A stretch of DNA of 64,000 bases from Variovorax boronicumulans (GCF_019352895.1 NZ_JAAAFX010000001.1:99932-163931), one strand, 5' to 3'; positions 1 through 8,446 are shown, numbered from the stretch's first letter. Numbers and translations are program-made. The notes: a model not told the origin generated them from the sequence alone.

Positions 1-615
1 ATCGCGGCCGGCTGGTCGCAGATGCGCGTCGGCGGCGCCGTGATGCGCCTGCACACCGAATACGACTCGGGCGAGCGGCCGCGGCTGCTGGGCGCCGAGT
101 ACTTCCTGCCCGCCGGCAAGAGCACGAAGGAGCAGCGCAAGCTGGCCGGCCGCCAGGCCAACGAGTTCAACCGCAAGCAGCTCGGCCTGTTCATGGAACG
201 CCTGAAGTCGCTGCCCGACGTGCGCGACCAGCTCGCGCTGCAGCTGCTGCGCTGGGGCGCCGAGGAGGCGACCGCGAAGGCGGTGGAGATCATCGGCTGG
301 TGGCTGCACCAGCGCTGCCCGGTCTGCAACGGCACGAAGTTCCAGGTGGTCGAGGGCACCGGCCGGCAGAACGGCAAGGCCTGCCCGGAGTGCCACGGCA
401 CCGGCAAGAGCGTGACGCCGCACGAATCCCTCGGCGGGCGCGCCGTGGAATGGATGGACCACTGCCGTGCGCGCAACCGTGCGCAGATCGGGCTGCGCGT
501 CCATGGCCGCCAGGTGGTGGAGGCGAAGCGGGCCGGCGCGGTGCCGCGCGCCGATGGCTCCATGCCGCGGATCTTCCTGCGCAAACCGAAAGGCGTTGCT
601 GGCTGCGCGAAGTAG
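1..615 (+). CDS. Phage antitermination protein Q-like (5' partial)
   Basis: The frame is open from the first base, so the true start is probably upstream; the first in-window ATG is at 22 and gives 197 residues. The central part has two CxxC knuckles (CPVC, then CPEC about 25 residues later with a DnaJ-like CxGTGK context), the layout of the zinc-binding region of lambda-type Q proteins. Basic residues dominate the C-terminus. Q proteins load onto RNA polymerase at the late promoter and let it read through terminators. The position supports this: it is the last gene before a candidate promoter and terminator, followed by the packaging genes. A DnaJ-like zinc protein of other function is the alternative. 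Confidence 0.6.
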   Translation: MAAGWSQMRVGGAVMRLHTEYDSGERPRLLGAEYFLPAGKSTKEQRKLAGRQANEFNRKQLGLFMERLKSLPDVRDQLALQLLRWGAEEATAKAVEIIGWWLHQRCPVCNGTKFQVVEGTGRQNGKACPECHGTGKSVTPHESLGGRAVEWMDHCRARNRAQIGLRVHGRQVVEAKRAGAVPRADGSMPRIFLRKPKGVAGCAK

Positions 616-625
616 CCGCTATACT
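596..625 (+). promoter_or_regulatory. Candidate late promoter (pR'-like)
   Basis: TTGCTG at 596-601 and TATACT at 620-625 are separated by 18 bases, a good sigma-70 match in very GC-rich DNA. It overlaps the 3' end of the Q-like gene and lies about 140 bases before the first intrinsic terminator, the geometry of lambda pR'/tR'. No experimental start is known. Confidence 0.5.
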
Positions 626-738
626 CGCGCCCGAGAACGCGCAGCCTGCTGAGGCTGCTGCCCTCGAATCTCTGCTGAACACCCTGCCGCCGCTCCGGCG
701 CCGGCCGCCGCCCCTGACGGGGAAGGTGTCTCCGCAGC

Positions 739-763
739 AAGCCGCCCACCGAGGCGGCTTTTT
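739..763 (+). terminator. Intrinsic terminator, tR'-like
   Basis: An 8-bp perfect stem (739-746 with 753-760) with a 6-base loop is followed by a T run to 763. It would end a short RNA from the promoter at 596-625 unless polymerase is antiterminated. Confidence 0.75.
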
Positions 764-777
764 CGTATGCTTCGGTG

Positions 778-1017
778 ATGCGAGCATCTCTTCTCCTCTT
801 CGCGACGTTGTTGACGGCTTGCAGCGACAGCGACGTGTACACCCTCTACCGATCTAGCGTGGTGTCCCCGGCGGAGCGAATCCACATCGCCACCTTCGAC
901 GCCGCAGATCGTGGCGGCTACAACGCCGAGAACTGCGCACAAGCGCAACGCCTCTTCCAAGCGCAGCCCGAAGCTCAGACCAGGTTCTGGTGCGAGAAGG
1001 GGCGATACCGCAAGTAG
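778..1017 (+). CDS. Small phage lipoprotein
   Basis: 79 residues. An N-terminal hydrophobic stretch ends in a lipobox (LLTAC), so the mature protein should be a lipid-anchored peptide of about 64 residues. The mature part contains a VYTLYRSS...RIHIATFDA motif and a cysteine pair (NC...WC) that I recall from conserved hypothetical phage proteins, without known function. A GTG directly upstream (775) could also serve as start; ATG 778 is preferred. It sits between two intrinsic terminators, so it is expressed only if polymerase passes the first. Lipoprotein genes here could alter the lysogen's envelope, but that is inference. Confidence 0.65.
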   Translation: MRASLLLFATLLTACSDSDVYTLYRSSVVSPAERIHIATFDAADRGGYNAENCAQAQRLFQAQPEAQTRFWCEKGRYRK

Positions 1018-1031
1018 GTCGCAGCAGATCC

Positions 1032-1063
1032 AGCCGCCCGGCAGCAATGCCCGGCGGCTTTTT
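1032..1063 (+). terminator. Intrinsic terminator
   Basis: A 7-bp GC stem (1032-1038 with 1053-1059), extended by further imperfect pairing, is followed by TTTTT. The distal arm and tail closely resemble the hairpins at 739 and 9651. Confidence 0.75.
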
Positions 1064-1070
1064 CGTTTCC

Positions 1071-1146
1071 GCATCCCAGCACGCGGGCCGTGCCGCCAGT
1101 CTTCCACGCTGAGCAGAGAAGGGTTCGATTCCCTCGGGATGCTCCA
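1071..1146 (+). tRNA. tRNA-Gly(UCC)-like gene
   Basis: The 7-bp acceptor stem (1071-1077 with 1136-1142) is perfect, followed by discriminator T and an encoded CCA (1144-1146). The T arm has the TTCGATT loop (1124-1130) with one mismatch in its stem. The anticodon arm is 1096-1112 with loop CTTCCAC, giving anticodon TCC; U73 fits glycine. The D arm can pair 1079-1082 with 1090-1093 but the connector is short and U8 is absent, so the molecule is divergent and may be a degenerate or atypical phage tRNA. Confidence 0.55.
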
Positions 1147-1156
1147 TCCACGTCTT

Positions 1157-1196
1157 CCGGCAACTTGAGCCGGTCCGCTCCGGGGCTTGGGAGCGG
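1157..1196 (+). other. Two adjacent hairpins after the tRNA
   Basis: A 5-bp stem (1157-1161 with 1169-1173) is followed at once by a 7-bp stem (1175-1181 with 1190-1196). There is no T run, so these are not simple terminators. They could be tRNA processing structure or part of a packaging site; no function is visible. Confidence 0.3.
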
Positions 1197-1273
1197 CGAG
1201 GTTTCCGCGCATGCGCTAGCGTCATCAAGGCGAGCGACACCGGGCAGACAGCCACCCCACAAGGGAAGTCCTC

Positions 1274-1603
1274 ATGGCTCTCACCACACTTCGGCCGCGC
1301 CTCCAGACGGCGCAGCTCTCCCGCACTCCGACGCTCCAGGCCAAGGCCGGGACGACCGAGCGCATCCGAGGCCGGGCATGGATGGCAACCCGGGAGCGCG
1401 TCGCGCTGGCTCACGGTCACCGGTGCGCTGGCTGCGGCCGCGTCTGGATCGCGAGCCGCGACCACATCGACCACACCAAGCCGCTCGAGCAGGGCGGCAC
1501 CAACGCAGACAGCAACCTTCGCCCCCTGTGCCTGGAGTGCCATGAGGCCAAGACCACGGTCGAGAAGGGCGGCAAGGCCGGATTCAGGCCCGACCGAGTG
1601 TGA
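1274..1603 (+). CDS. HNH endonuclease
   Basis: 109 residues. The C-terminal half is a textbook HNH fold: CAGC zinc knuckle, then DHIDH (metal and catalytic histidines), GGTNADSNLRPLC and CLECH closing the zinc site. Small HNH proteins next to the terminase genes are known in HK97-like cos phages, where they form a complex with terminase and portal and are needed for cos cleavage and packaging. The position just upstream of the small terminase gene supports that role. The N-terminal 40 residues are basic and unstructured. Confidence 0.88.
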   Translation: MALTTLRPRLQTAQLSRTPTLQAKAGTTERIRGRAWMATRERVALAHGHRCAGCGRVWIASRDHIDHTKPLEQGGTNADSNLRPLCLECHEAKTTVEKGGKAGFRPDRV

Positions 1604-1932
1604 AAGCCGTGGGCCGTAACCCTCTGCGCTGCCCGCGAGTAGAAAAGCTATGACGGCTAACCCTGTCAGGAAGTCGATTTTCCGAGGTGACTGAGTTGCT
1701 TCGCACTCGATGCACCACGAGGGGGCGACTCAGCCCCATCGCCCCAGGAGGGGCCAGCAGCCCCCAGGAGGCGCTTGCCTTCGAGGTGCGGGTCGACCCT
1801 TCGACCCCTTCCATCGCGGTCACGGCGGCCTCATCGAGGGGGCCGGGGGTGGTCAGAAGTCCTCGGCCTGGCAGGGTTGGAAACCATGTGGTTCCCCATT
1901 CGGACAATAAATCTGGATTCGAGGTGGTGTTA
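1604..1932 (+). other. Non-coding leader before terminase; candidate cos region
   Basis: 329 bases without a convincing gene. The frame of the small terminase is open upstream to 1687, but that stretch reads as low-complexity, non-protein-like sequence. One nested structure is visible: 1691-1696 pairs with 1728-1733 and encloses an inner stem 1706-1709/1718-1721. In HK97-like cos phages the cohesive-end site lies between the HNH and small-terminase genes or nearby, so this is the best location for cos, but no cos motif could be recognised. Confidence 0.35.
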
Positions 1933-2436
1933 ATGGCGTTAACAGGGAAGAAGAAGGCCTTCGCCGACGCCGTCCTCTCGGGGAAGACCAACAAGGCGGC
2001 CGCGATCCTGGCCGGTTACAGCGTGGCCACGGCCTCGCCGGCCGGCTCTCGGCTCGCGAAAGACCCGGAAGTGGTCGCGTATCTGGCGAAAAAGCGGCCC
2101 GCTGCTGAGCCGCCGGCGGCGAGCGTGCGCAAGGGGGCGAAGGCTGCGCAGGATCCTGTCGCCCCGGCTCCGGCCGAGGTGCAGGACGGACCGAAGTTCG
2201 ACCTGGCTGCCGCGATGCAGCACACCGACCCGAAAGCGTTCCTGACCGCGGCGATGAATGACATCGCGCTCGACCCGAAGCAGCGGATCATCGCGGCGCG
2301 CGCGCTACTGCCCTTCGTGCACGGCAAGGTTGCGGACCAAGGCAAGAAGGATGGCCAGGCCACGGCGGCGAAGAAGGCCGGCGCCGGAAAGTTCGCCGCA
2401 TCCGCGCCGCCGCTGAAGTTGGTCGGTAAGCGCTGA
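1933..2436 (+). CDS. terS: Terminase small subunit
   Basis: 167 residues. The N-terminus (MALTGKKKAFADAVLSGKTNKAAAILAGYS, seen here in pieces: KKKAFADAVLSG, NKAAAILAGY) is the helix-turn-helix of phage small terminases, which recognises the packaging site and recruits the large subunit. A central Ala/Pro/Lys-rich linker is followed by a C-terminal segment likely to contact the large subunit. ATG 1933 is chosen because homology-like sequence begins there and GAGGTGG precedes it; the same frame is open upstream to 1687. Its stop overlaps the start of the large subunit by one base, so the two are translationally coupled. Confidence 0.85.
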   Translation: MALTGKKKAFADAVLSGKTNKAAAILAGYSVATASPAGSRLAKDPEVVAYLAKKRPAAEPPAASVRKGAKAAQDPVAPAPAEVQDGPKFDLAAAMQHTDPKAFLTAAMNDIALDPKQRIIAARALLPFVHGKVADQGKKDGQATAAKKAGAGKFAASAPPLKLVGKR

Positions 2437-4181
2437 TGGCTGAATGGTCGACCGCGTGCCCAGACTGGGCGGCCCGGCTGCGCGCGCGGCGGTCGATCAT
2501 CCCGGCACCGATCTTCGCGGCGCCTGCGGCGGAGGCGCTGGCCATCTTCCGCGAGCTGAGGATCGTCGACGCGCCGGGCAGCCCGACCTTCGGCGAGTCG
2601 TGCGAGCAGTTCGTCTTCGATTTCGTCGCGGCCATCTTCGGTGCCTACGACGTGGAGACGGGTCGCCGGTTGATTCGGGAGGCGCTGATGCTCATCCCGA
2701 AGAAGAATTCGAAGTCGACGCTCGCGGCCGGCATCATGCTCACAGCGCTGATCCTGAACTGGCGGGTGTCGGCGGAAATGATCATCCTGGCCCCGACGGT
2801 CGAGATCGCGAACAACGCCTACGCGCCGGCCCGCGACATGATCAAGGCCGACGAGGAGCTGATCGACCTGTTCCACGTTCAGGACCACGTCCGGACGATC
2901 ACGCACCGCGTGATGGGGTCGACGCTGAAGGTGGTTGCGGCCGACAGCGATACCGTCGGCGGCAAGAAGGCGAGCTGGGTGCTCATCGACGAAGAATGGA
3001 TCTTCGGCAAGCGCATCAACTCCGAGGCGATGTTCCGTGAGGCGGCCGGTGGCCTGGCTTCGCGGCCCGAGGGCATGGTGATCAAGCTGAGCACCCAGTC
3101 CGACGAGCCGCCCGCTGGCATCTTCCGGCAAGACCTGCAGTACGCACGCGACGTGCGCGACGGAAAGATCGAGGACAAGGCGTTTCTGCCGGTGCTTTAC
3201 GAGCACCCGCCTGAGATGGTGGCCAGCGGCGAGCACCTGAAGCTCGAAAACCTGCCGATGGTGAACCCGAACTACGGCGTGTCGGTCGACGAGGAGTACC
3301 TCGAGCGCGAGTTCAAGAAGGCGTCGTTGGCCGGCGTGGAGTCGATCCGCGGCTTCCTGGCCAAGCACGGCAACGTCGAGATCGGCGTCAACCTCCGGTC
3401 CGACCGCTGGGCCGGGGCCGAGTTCTGGGAGGCGCAGGGCGCGCCGGGCATGACGCTTGAGCAGCTGCTCAACGAGTGCGAGGTGGTCGACGTGGGCATC
3501 GACGGCGGCGGGCTCGATGACTTGCTGGGCCTGGCAGTCGCAGGCCGGCGCCGTCAGGCGGAGGAGTTCGAGGTGCCGGCGCACATCGACGAGGACACGA
3601 AGGAATTCATCCCGGCGCGCACCGTGATCAAGAAGCGTTGGATGCTGTGGACCCGAGCGTTTGCGCACCCGTCCGTGCTCGAGCGTCGGAAGGACATCGC
3701 ACCTCGGCTGATGGACTTCGCGAAGACCGGGGACCTGGTGCTGGTCAAGGCGATGGGCGACGACGTCCAGGGCGTCGCCACCCTTGTGAAGAGGTGCGAG
3801 GCCTCCGGCCTTCTCGACAAGGTGGGATGCGACCCGGCCGGCATCGGCGCCATTCTGGACGCTCTTGTCGAGGCCAAGATTCCGCAGGAGAAGGTGATCG
3901 GCATCAGCCAGGGCTGGAAGATGACCGGCGCCATCAAGACGACCGAGCGAAAGCTCGCCGAGCACGTGCTGATCCATGCCGGGCAGCCGCTCATGAACTG
4001 GTGCGTCGGAAACGCGAAGGTCACCCCGTCTGGCAATGCCGTGGTGATCACCAAGCAGGCATCCGGGACCGCAAAGATCGACCCGCTGATGGCCTCATTC
4101 AACGCAGTGACGCTGCTGTCACTCAATCCCGAGGCGCGAGGCAACTCCGTCTACGAGAGCCGAGGAATCCGCTTCCTCTAA
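2436..4181 (+). CDS. terL: Terminase large subunit
   Basis: 581 residues, the usual length for the HK97/Terminase_1 type. The ATPase domain has a Walker A-like PKKNSKST near residues 88-95 and Walker B VLIDEE at 183-188. The C-terminal nuclease domain begins around DVGIDGGG (353-360), with acidic residues expected to bind metal. It powers DNA translocation into the prohead and cuts the concatemer. It overlaps the small subunit by one base, and the portal gene follows after 11 bases. No frameshift or truncation is seen. Confidence 0.95.
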   Translation: MAEWSTACPDWAARLRARRSIIPAPIFAAPAAEALAIFRELRIVDAPGSPTFGESCEQFVFDFVAAIFGAYDVETGRRLIREALMLIPKKNSKSTLAAGIMLTALILNWRVSAEMIILAPTVEIANNAYAPARDMIKADEELIDLFHVQDHVRTITHRVMGSTLKVVAADSDTVGGKKASWVLIDEEWIFGKRINSEAMFREAAGGLASRPEGMVIKLSTQSDEPPAGIFRQDLQYARDVRDGKIEDKAFLPVLYEHPPEMVASGEHLKLENLPMVNPNYGVSVDEEYLEREFKKASLAGVESIRGFLAKHGNVEIGVNLRSDRWAGAEFWEAQGAPGMTLEQLLNECEVVDVGIDGGGLDDLLGLAVAGRRRQAEEFEVPAHIDEDTKEFIPARTVIKKRWMLWTRAFAHPSVLERRKDIAPRLMDFAKTGDLVLVKAMGDDVQGVATLVKRCEASGLLDKVGCDPAGIGAILDALVEAKIPQEKVIGISQGWKMTGAIKTTERKLAEHVLIHAGQPLMNWCVGNAKVTPSGNAVVITKQASGTAKIDPLMASFNAVTLLSLNPEARGNSVYESRGIRFL

Positions 4182-4192
4182 GGACCGACCGA

Positions 4193-5515
4193 ATGGGCAT
4201 TTCTGACTTCTTCCGACGTAGCGCTGCGTCGGCGGCGCAGCCACGCCCGGAAGCGGCCCGCATCGAGCCGGCCATGCCTGAGGCGGAGAGCCGACCACGT
4301 GCCGAAGCCACGCCCGGCACGCTTTTCAACGGTTTGGACGACCCGGCACTGCTCGAGTACATCCGTGGCAACGTGGCCGGCGGGCTGGACACCCCGGGTG
4401 CGAGGAGCCTCCGGAATATGGCGATCATGCGGTGCACGACGCTGATCTCCGAGGCAATCGGCACGCTGCCGCTGAACCTGATCGTGAACGGGCCGGCCAA
4501 GGCATATGCCACCACGCACCCCGCGTACCGCCTGCTCAAGGTCAAGCCCAACTCCTGGCAGACGCCCTACGAGTTCAAAGCGCTGCTGCAGCTGCACGCG
4601 CTTCTGCACGGCAACGGTTATGCGCGGATCGTCTGGTCCGGATCCGGAGCCCGTCCGCTTCGGCTGATCCCCATGGAGCCGCTGGCGGTCAAGCCCCGGC
4701 TGAATTCGACCTGGGACATGGTGTACGACTACACCACGCCCGAGGGCAACATGATCACCTTGCCGGCGCGCGAGGTGCTGCATCTCCGCGACCTTTCGCT
4801 CGACGGCATCGTCGGCCTATCGCGCATCAAGTTGGCTCGCGAGGCCATCGACTTGGCCCAGCAAGCCGAGCGCGCCGCATCGCGCACGTTCCGCACCGGC
4901 GTGATGGCCGGCGGCGCAATCGAGGTGGAGAAAGAGCTCTCGGAGAACGCCTACACCCGCATGAAGGAGTCGCTGAGCAGCGATTACACCGGCGCTGAAA
5001 ACGCCGGCAAATGGATGCTGCTGGAAGAGGGCGCCAAGGCAAGCAAGTGGTCCAGCACCGGCCGCGAATCACAGCAGATCGAGAACCGGAATCACCAGAT
5101 CGAAGAGGTCGCACGCGCATTCGGCGTCCCTCGGCCTCTTCTGATGATGGACGACACCAGCTGGGGCAGCGGCATCGAGCAGCTGGCCATCTTCTTCGTG
5201 CAGTACGCACTTTCTCACTGGTTCACGGCCTGGGAACAGGCGCTGTCCCGCTCGCTGCTGAGCGAGACCGAGGCCGATGGCATGCAGTTCAAGTTCAACG
5301 AGCGCGCCCTGCTGCGCGGAACGCTGAAAGACCAGGCCGATTTCTTCGCGAAGGCGCTCGGCGCCGGTGGACAAGCCCCGTGGATGACCCAGAACGAGGT
5401 CCGCGAGGTAAGCGACATGCCGCGTTCAGACGACGAGAACGCCGACAAGCTCCGCAACCCCATGACCCAGCCGGCCAAGCCGGCAGAACCGGCGAACCCG
5501 GAAGGAAAGCCATGA
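4193..5515 (+). CDS. Portal protein, HK97 family
   Basis: 440 residues from ATG 4193, preceded by AAGGA. It has the typical phage_portal core: NMAIMRCTTLISEAIGTLP near residue 80, an HALLHGNGYARI segment, and the ESQQIENRNHQIEEVARAFGVPRPLL signature in the C-terminal half. Twelve copies form the ring through which DNA enters and to which the tail connector binds. The last 40 residues are a Pro/Ala-rich tail (QPAKPAEPANPEGKP). The same frame is open far upstream, but that part lies inside the terminase gene. The stop overlaps the protease start (ATGA). Confidence 0.94.
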   Translation: MGISDFFRRSAASAAQPRPEAARIEPAMPEAESRPRAEATPGTLFNGLDDPALLEYIRGNVAGGLDTPGARSLRNMAIMRCTTLISEAIGTLPLNLIVNGPAKAYATTHPAYRLLKVKPNSWQTPYEFKALLQLHALLHGNGYARIVWSGSGARPLRLIPMEPLAVKPRLNSTWDMVYDYTTPEGNMITLPAREVLHLRDLSLDGIVGLSRIKLAREAIDLAQQAERAASRTFRTGVMAGGAIEVEKELSENAYTRMKESLSSDYTGAENAGKWMLLEEGAKASKWSSTGRESQQIENRNHQIEEVARAFGVPRPLLMMDDTSWGSGIEQLAIFFVQYALSHWFTAWEQALSRSLLSETEADGMQFKFNERALLRGTLKDQADFFAKALGAGGQAPWMTQNEVREVSDMPRSDDENADKLRNPMTQPAKPAEPANPEGKP

Positions 5516-6348
5516 GCCTGCTCACATTGCCCGCCATCCGGGCCGATCACCGCCTCGGCGCCGCCCAGTTCGACGTCCGACCCGATGCCCTCGAGCGCTG
5601 GCACCCGGAAGTGCGTGCCGCCGTCGAGGGCGAGGCCTCGATTTCCATCTATGACTCGATCGGCGAGTCGTGGGACGGCCAGGGCTTCACCTCTAAGCGC
5701 ATGAGCGCCGCCCTGCGCAGCATCGGAGCGCGCGATGTCGTCGTGAACGTGAACTCGCCGGGTGGCGACTTCTTCGAGGGCGTCGCGATCTACAACATGC
5801 TGCGCGAGCACAAAGCGAAGGTCACGATCCGCGTGATGGGCCTGGCCGCTTCGGCCGCGTCGGTCATCGCGATGGCGGGCGACGAGATCCTGATGGGCGA
5901 CGGCGCATTCCTCATGGTGCACAACGCCTGGGCGGTGGCCATCGGCAACCGGCACGACATGGCCGACGCTGCCGCGCGCCTCGAGCCGTTCGATGCCGCC
6001 ATGGCCCAGGTCTACGCCTCGCGCTCTGGTCTGAGCGTGGCCGAGGCCGCGGCGCTCATGGACAAGGAAACCTGGATCAACTCCACGCAGGCCGTCGAAG
6101 ACGGCTTTGCCACCGGCCTGATCGAGCGGGCCGACATCACCCAAGACACCAAGGCGCAGGGCGGTCGCAAGACGCTCGCGCTCGTTGAAGCCTCCATGGC
6201 GCGCGCCGGGCATTCCCGTGCTTCGCGCCGCGAGGTCTTCAAGTCCCTGTTCCCCGGCACGCCGAGCGCTGCTGGAGACGATGCCATGCCGAGCGCTGGC
6301 GAAAACGCAGCTCTGCTGCTCTCCCTCACCAACGCACTGAAAGTATGA
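5512..6348 (+). CDS. Head maturation protease, ClpP-like (S14/S49)
   Basis: 278 residues. The ClpP-like fold is visible: VVVNVNSPGGDFFEG oxyanion segment, MGLAASAASVIAMAG with the nucleophilic serine, and LMVHNAW with the catalytic histidine. An Asp should follow in the next helix region. The C-terminal 70 residues are the extended, less conserved tail seen in prohead proteases. It should trim the N-terminal delta domain of the capsid protein, whose gene follows with a 4-base overlap. The portal-protease-capsid order is standard for HK97-like phages. Confidence 0.93.
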   Translation: MSLLTLPAIRADHRLGAAQFDVRPDALERWHPEVRAAVEGEASISIYDSIGESWDGQGFTSKRMSAALRSIGARDVVVNVNSPGGDFFEGVAIYNMLREHKAKVTIRVMGLAASAASVIAMAGDEILMGDGAFLMVHNAWAVAIGNRHDMADAAARLEPFDAAMAQVYASRSGLSVAEAAALMDKETWINSTQAVEDGFATGLIERADITQDTKAQGGRKTLALVEASMARAGHSRASRREVFKSLFPGTPSAAGDDAMPSAGENAALLLSLTNALKV

Positions 6349-7637
6349 CCATGCACAAGCAACACGCACTCCGCCTGGCCTTCTCGGCTCTGGCACTCGC
6401 CGCCGCCTCGTCGGCACCCGCTCGCGGCCTCATCGCGGTCCGCGCCGATGCCGCTCCCGGCGACATCAAGGCCACCGTCGATGCGCTCAACACTGCCTTC
6501 GCTACGTTCAAGGCCGAGCACACCAAGCAGCTCGAAGAAGTCAAGAAGGGCAATGCCGACGCCCTGCAGGCCCTGAAGGTGGACACCATCAACGCGGACA
6601 TCGCCCGCCTCCAGCGCGAGGTGGATGACACGAACGTCAAGATGGCGGCCCAGCAGATGGGTGCCGGCAGTGGCGGCAAGACCATCAAGGACGCCGAGTA
6701 CACCGGCGCCTTCAATGCGCACATGAAGAAGGGCGACGTGCAGGCGGCGCTGAACAAGGGCGTCGCCACCGAGGGCGGCTATCTGGCCCCCATCGAGTGG
6801 GACCGCACCATCACCGATCGCCTGATCCGCGTGTCGCCGATGCGCCAGATCGCCCAGGTGCAGAAGATCTCGACGGCCGGCTTCTCGAAGCTGTTCAACA
6901 ACCGCGGCACGACCTCGGGCTGGGTGGGCGAGACGGACGCACGTCCGCAGACCAACACGCCGACCTTCAGCCCGCTGACCTACACCCCGGGCGAGATCTA
7001 CGCCAACCCGGCCGCCACGCAGCAGATGCTGGACGACTCCGAAATCGACCTCGAAGCCTGGCTGGCGGCCGAAGTCGAGACCGAATTCGCATACCAGGAA
7101 GGCGTGGCGTTCCTGACGGGCAACGGCACCAACAAGCCGCGCGGCATCCTCACGTACGTGACGGGCGGCGCCGCAGCTGCTGTTCACCCGTGGGGTGACA
7201 TCAAGGTCGTGCCGACCGGTCAGGCCGCCGCGGTGACGGCCGACAGCGTGATCGACCTGATCACGGCGCTGCCGAACGAGTACACCGGCGAGGCCAAGTT
7301 CGTGATGAACCGCAGCTCGCAGGCGGCCTTCCGCAAGCTGAAGGACGGCCAGGGCAACTACCTGTGGCAGCCCTCGTTCCAGGCTGGCCAGCCGGCGCAG
7401 CTGGCGGGCTATCCGATCGTCGACATGCCCGGCATGCCCGACGTGGCGGCCAACGCCATCGCGGCGCTGTTCGGCGACTTCAAGCGCGGCTACCTGATCG
7501 TCGACCGCACCGGCGTGCGCGTGCTGCGCGACCCGTATACCAACAAGCCGTACGTGCAGTTCTACACGACCAAGCGCGTCGGCGGCGGCCTGCTGAACCC
7601 GGACGTCATCAAGGCGCTCAAGGTCTCGGCGACCTGA
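6345..7637 (+). CDS. Major capsid protein, HK97 fold
   Basis: 430 residues. Residues about 45-105 form a charged, heptad-rich helix typical of the scaffolding delta domain. The mature domain begins around KTIKDAEYTGAF, and shows GVATEGGYLAPIEW, the N-arm motif, and GVAFLTGNGTNKPRGIL, characteristic of the phage_capsid family. The start overlaps the protease stop; a second ATG lies two codons in. Odd feature: residues 8-27 (RLAFSALALAAASSAPAR) look like a bacterial signal peptide; in the phage this part is probably removed by the prohead protease. A terminator hairpin follows, consistent with high expression of this gene. Confidence 0.94.
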   Translation: MTMHKQHALRLAFSALALAAASSAPARGLIAVRADAAPGDIKATVDALNTAFATFKAEHTKQLEEVKKGNADALQALKVDTINADIARLQREVDDTNVKMAAQQMGAGSGGKTIKDAEYTGAFNAHMKKGDVQAALNKGVATEGGYLAPIEWDRTITDRLIRVSPMRQIAQVQKISTAGFSKLFNNRGTTSGWVGETDARPQTNTPTFSPLTYTPGEIYANPAATQQMLDDSEIDLEAWLAAEVETEFAYQEGVAFLTGNGTNKPRGILTYVTGGAAAAVHPWGDIKVVPTGQAAAVTADSVIDLITALPNEYTGEAKFVMNRSSQAAFRKLKDGQGNYLWQPSFQAGQPAQLAGYPIVDMPGMPDVAANAIAALFGDFKRGYLIVDRTGVRVLRDPYTNKPYVQFYTTKRVGGGLLNPDVIKALKVSAT

Positions 7638-7669
7638 TCTGCGGGCGCCGCTGCGCGCCTCCTGCAACC

Positions 7670-7695
7670 GGCCCGGCCACAGCGCCGGGCCTTTT
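7670..7695 (+). terminator. Intrinsic terminator after the capsid gene
   Basis: An 8-bp perfect GC stem (7670-7677 with 7684-7691) with a 6-base loop, followed by TTTT. It may also protect the 3' end of capsid mRNA. Confidence 0.7.
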
Positions 7696-7708
7696 CATTG
7701 GAGCAATC

Positions 7709-7963
7709 ATGAAACTCACCAAGCCATTCAAGGGCGTCCCGGACGGCGAGATCTATCCGGTCGAATATCAGCCGGGCGACGAGTGCCCGAAGGAGCTGGA
7801 GGCCGGCGCGCTCTCGCTCGGCGCACTGGGCGACGACGAGGGCGGCGGCGCGCCGACCTCGAAGACGGTGGCCGAGATCAAGGCCCTGCTCGATGCCGCC
7901 GGCATCGCCTACCCGGCTACCGCGAAGAAGGACGATCTCCTCGCGCTGCTGCCCGCCGCCTAA
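7709..7963 (+). CDS. Small head protein with HeH/LEM-like C-terminus
   Basis: 84 residues from ATG 7709. The N-terminal part is acidic and Gly-rich; the C-terminal 33 residues (KTVAEIKALLDAAGIAYP...KDDLLALL) fit the HeH/LEM two-helix domain found in small phage head and Rho-like proteins. Placed between the capsid and the first connector, it is likely a head-decoration or connector accessory protein. The role is inferred from position only. Confidence 0.7.
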   Translation: MKLTKPFKGVPDGEIYPVEYQPGDECPKELEAGALSLGALGDDEGGGAPTSKTVAEIKALLDAAGIAYPATAKKDDLLALLPAA

Positions 7964-7966
7964 GTC

Positions 7967-8446
7967 ATGCCCGTTGTAACGCTCGATCAGGCCCGCGCGC
8001 ACCTGCGCCTCGAGGCCGACTATCCGGCCGACCAGGTCGAGCCGTACATCGCGGGCGCGGTCGACGCCGCGGCCCAGTATCTCAATCGCGCGATCTTCGA
8101 CGACTGGAGTTCGCTCGACGCAGCGCTCGCGGCCCTTCCGGCGGCGCGCGGCACGGCGCGGTCGGCCTACAAGACAGCGGCCGACGCGGCGGCGCTGCTC
8201 GAGGACCCTGCTGATCGCGCCGATGCGCTCTCCGTTGCACAGGCACGCCTCGACTTCGTCACGGCCGAGACCGGCCGCGTGCTGAATGGCATCGTGGTGA
8301 ACCCGAGCATCGTGACGGCCGTGCTGCTGACGCTGGGGCACCTGTTCAGCAACCGCGAGGACGTGGTTGTCGGCGTCACCGCAACGGACGTCCCGAACGG
8401 CGCGCGCTCGCTGCTGCGCGGCGACCGCAGGGTGATGATGCCGTGA
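7967..8446 (+). CDS. Head-tail connector (gp6-like)
   Basis: 159 residues, all-alpha. The N-terminus (VTLDQARAHLRLEADYPADQ, then YIAGAVDAAAQYLNR) is the signature of the HK97 gp6/SPP1 gp15 connector family, which forms the ring directly below the portal. Helical segments continue to a C-terminal LLRGDRRVMMP tail. It starts 3 bases after the previous stop and overlaps the next gene by 4 bases. Confidence 0.85.
   Translation: MPVVTLDQARAHLRLEADYPADQVEPYIAGAVDAAAQYLNRAIFDDWSSLDAALAALPAARGTARSAYKTAADAAALLEDPADRADALSVAQARLDFVTAETGRVLNGIVVNPSIVTAVLLTLGHLFSNREDVVVGVTATDVPNGARSLLRGDRRVMMP

Noticed and set aside
616..738. A tRNA between the Q-like gene and first terminator
   Set aside because: A TCGAAT-like T-loop is present (about 664-670), but no acceptor or anticodon stem can be built around it.
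2016..3977. Long minus-strand open frame of 653 codons opposite terminase genes
   Set aside because: It is antisense to two clear phage genes. Composition is typical of shadow frames in GC-rich DNA (Arg, Ala, His, Asp-rich), and no family is recognisable.
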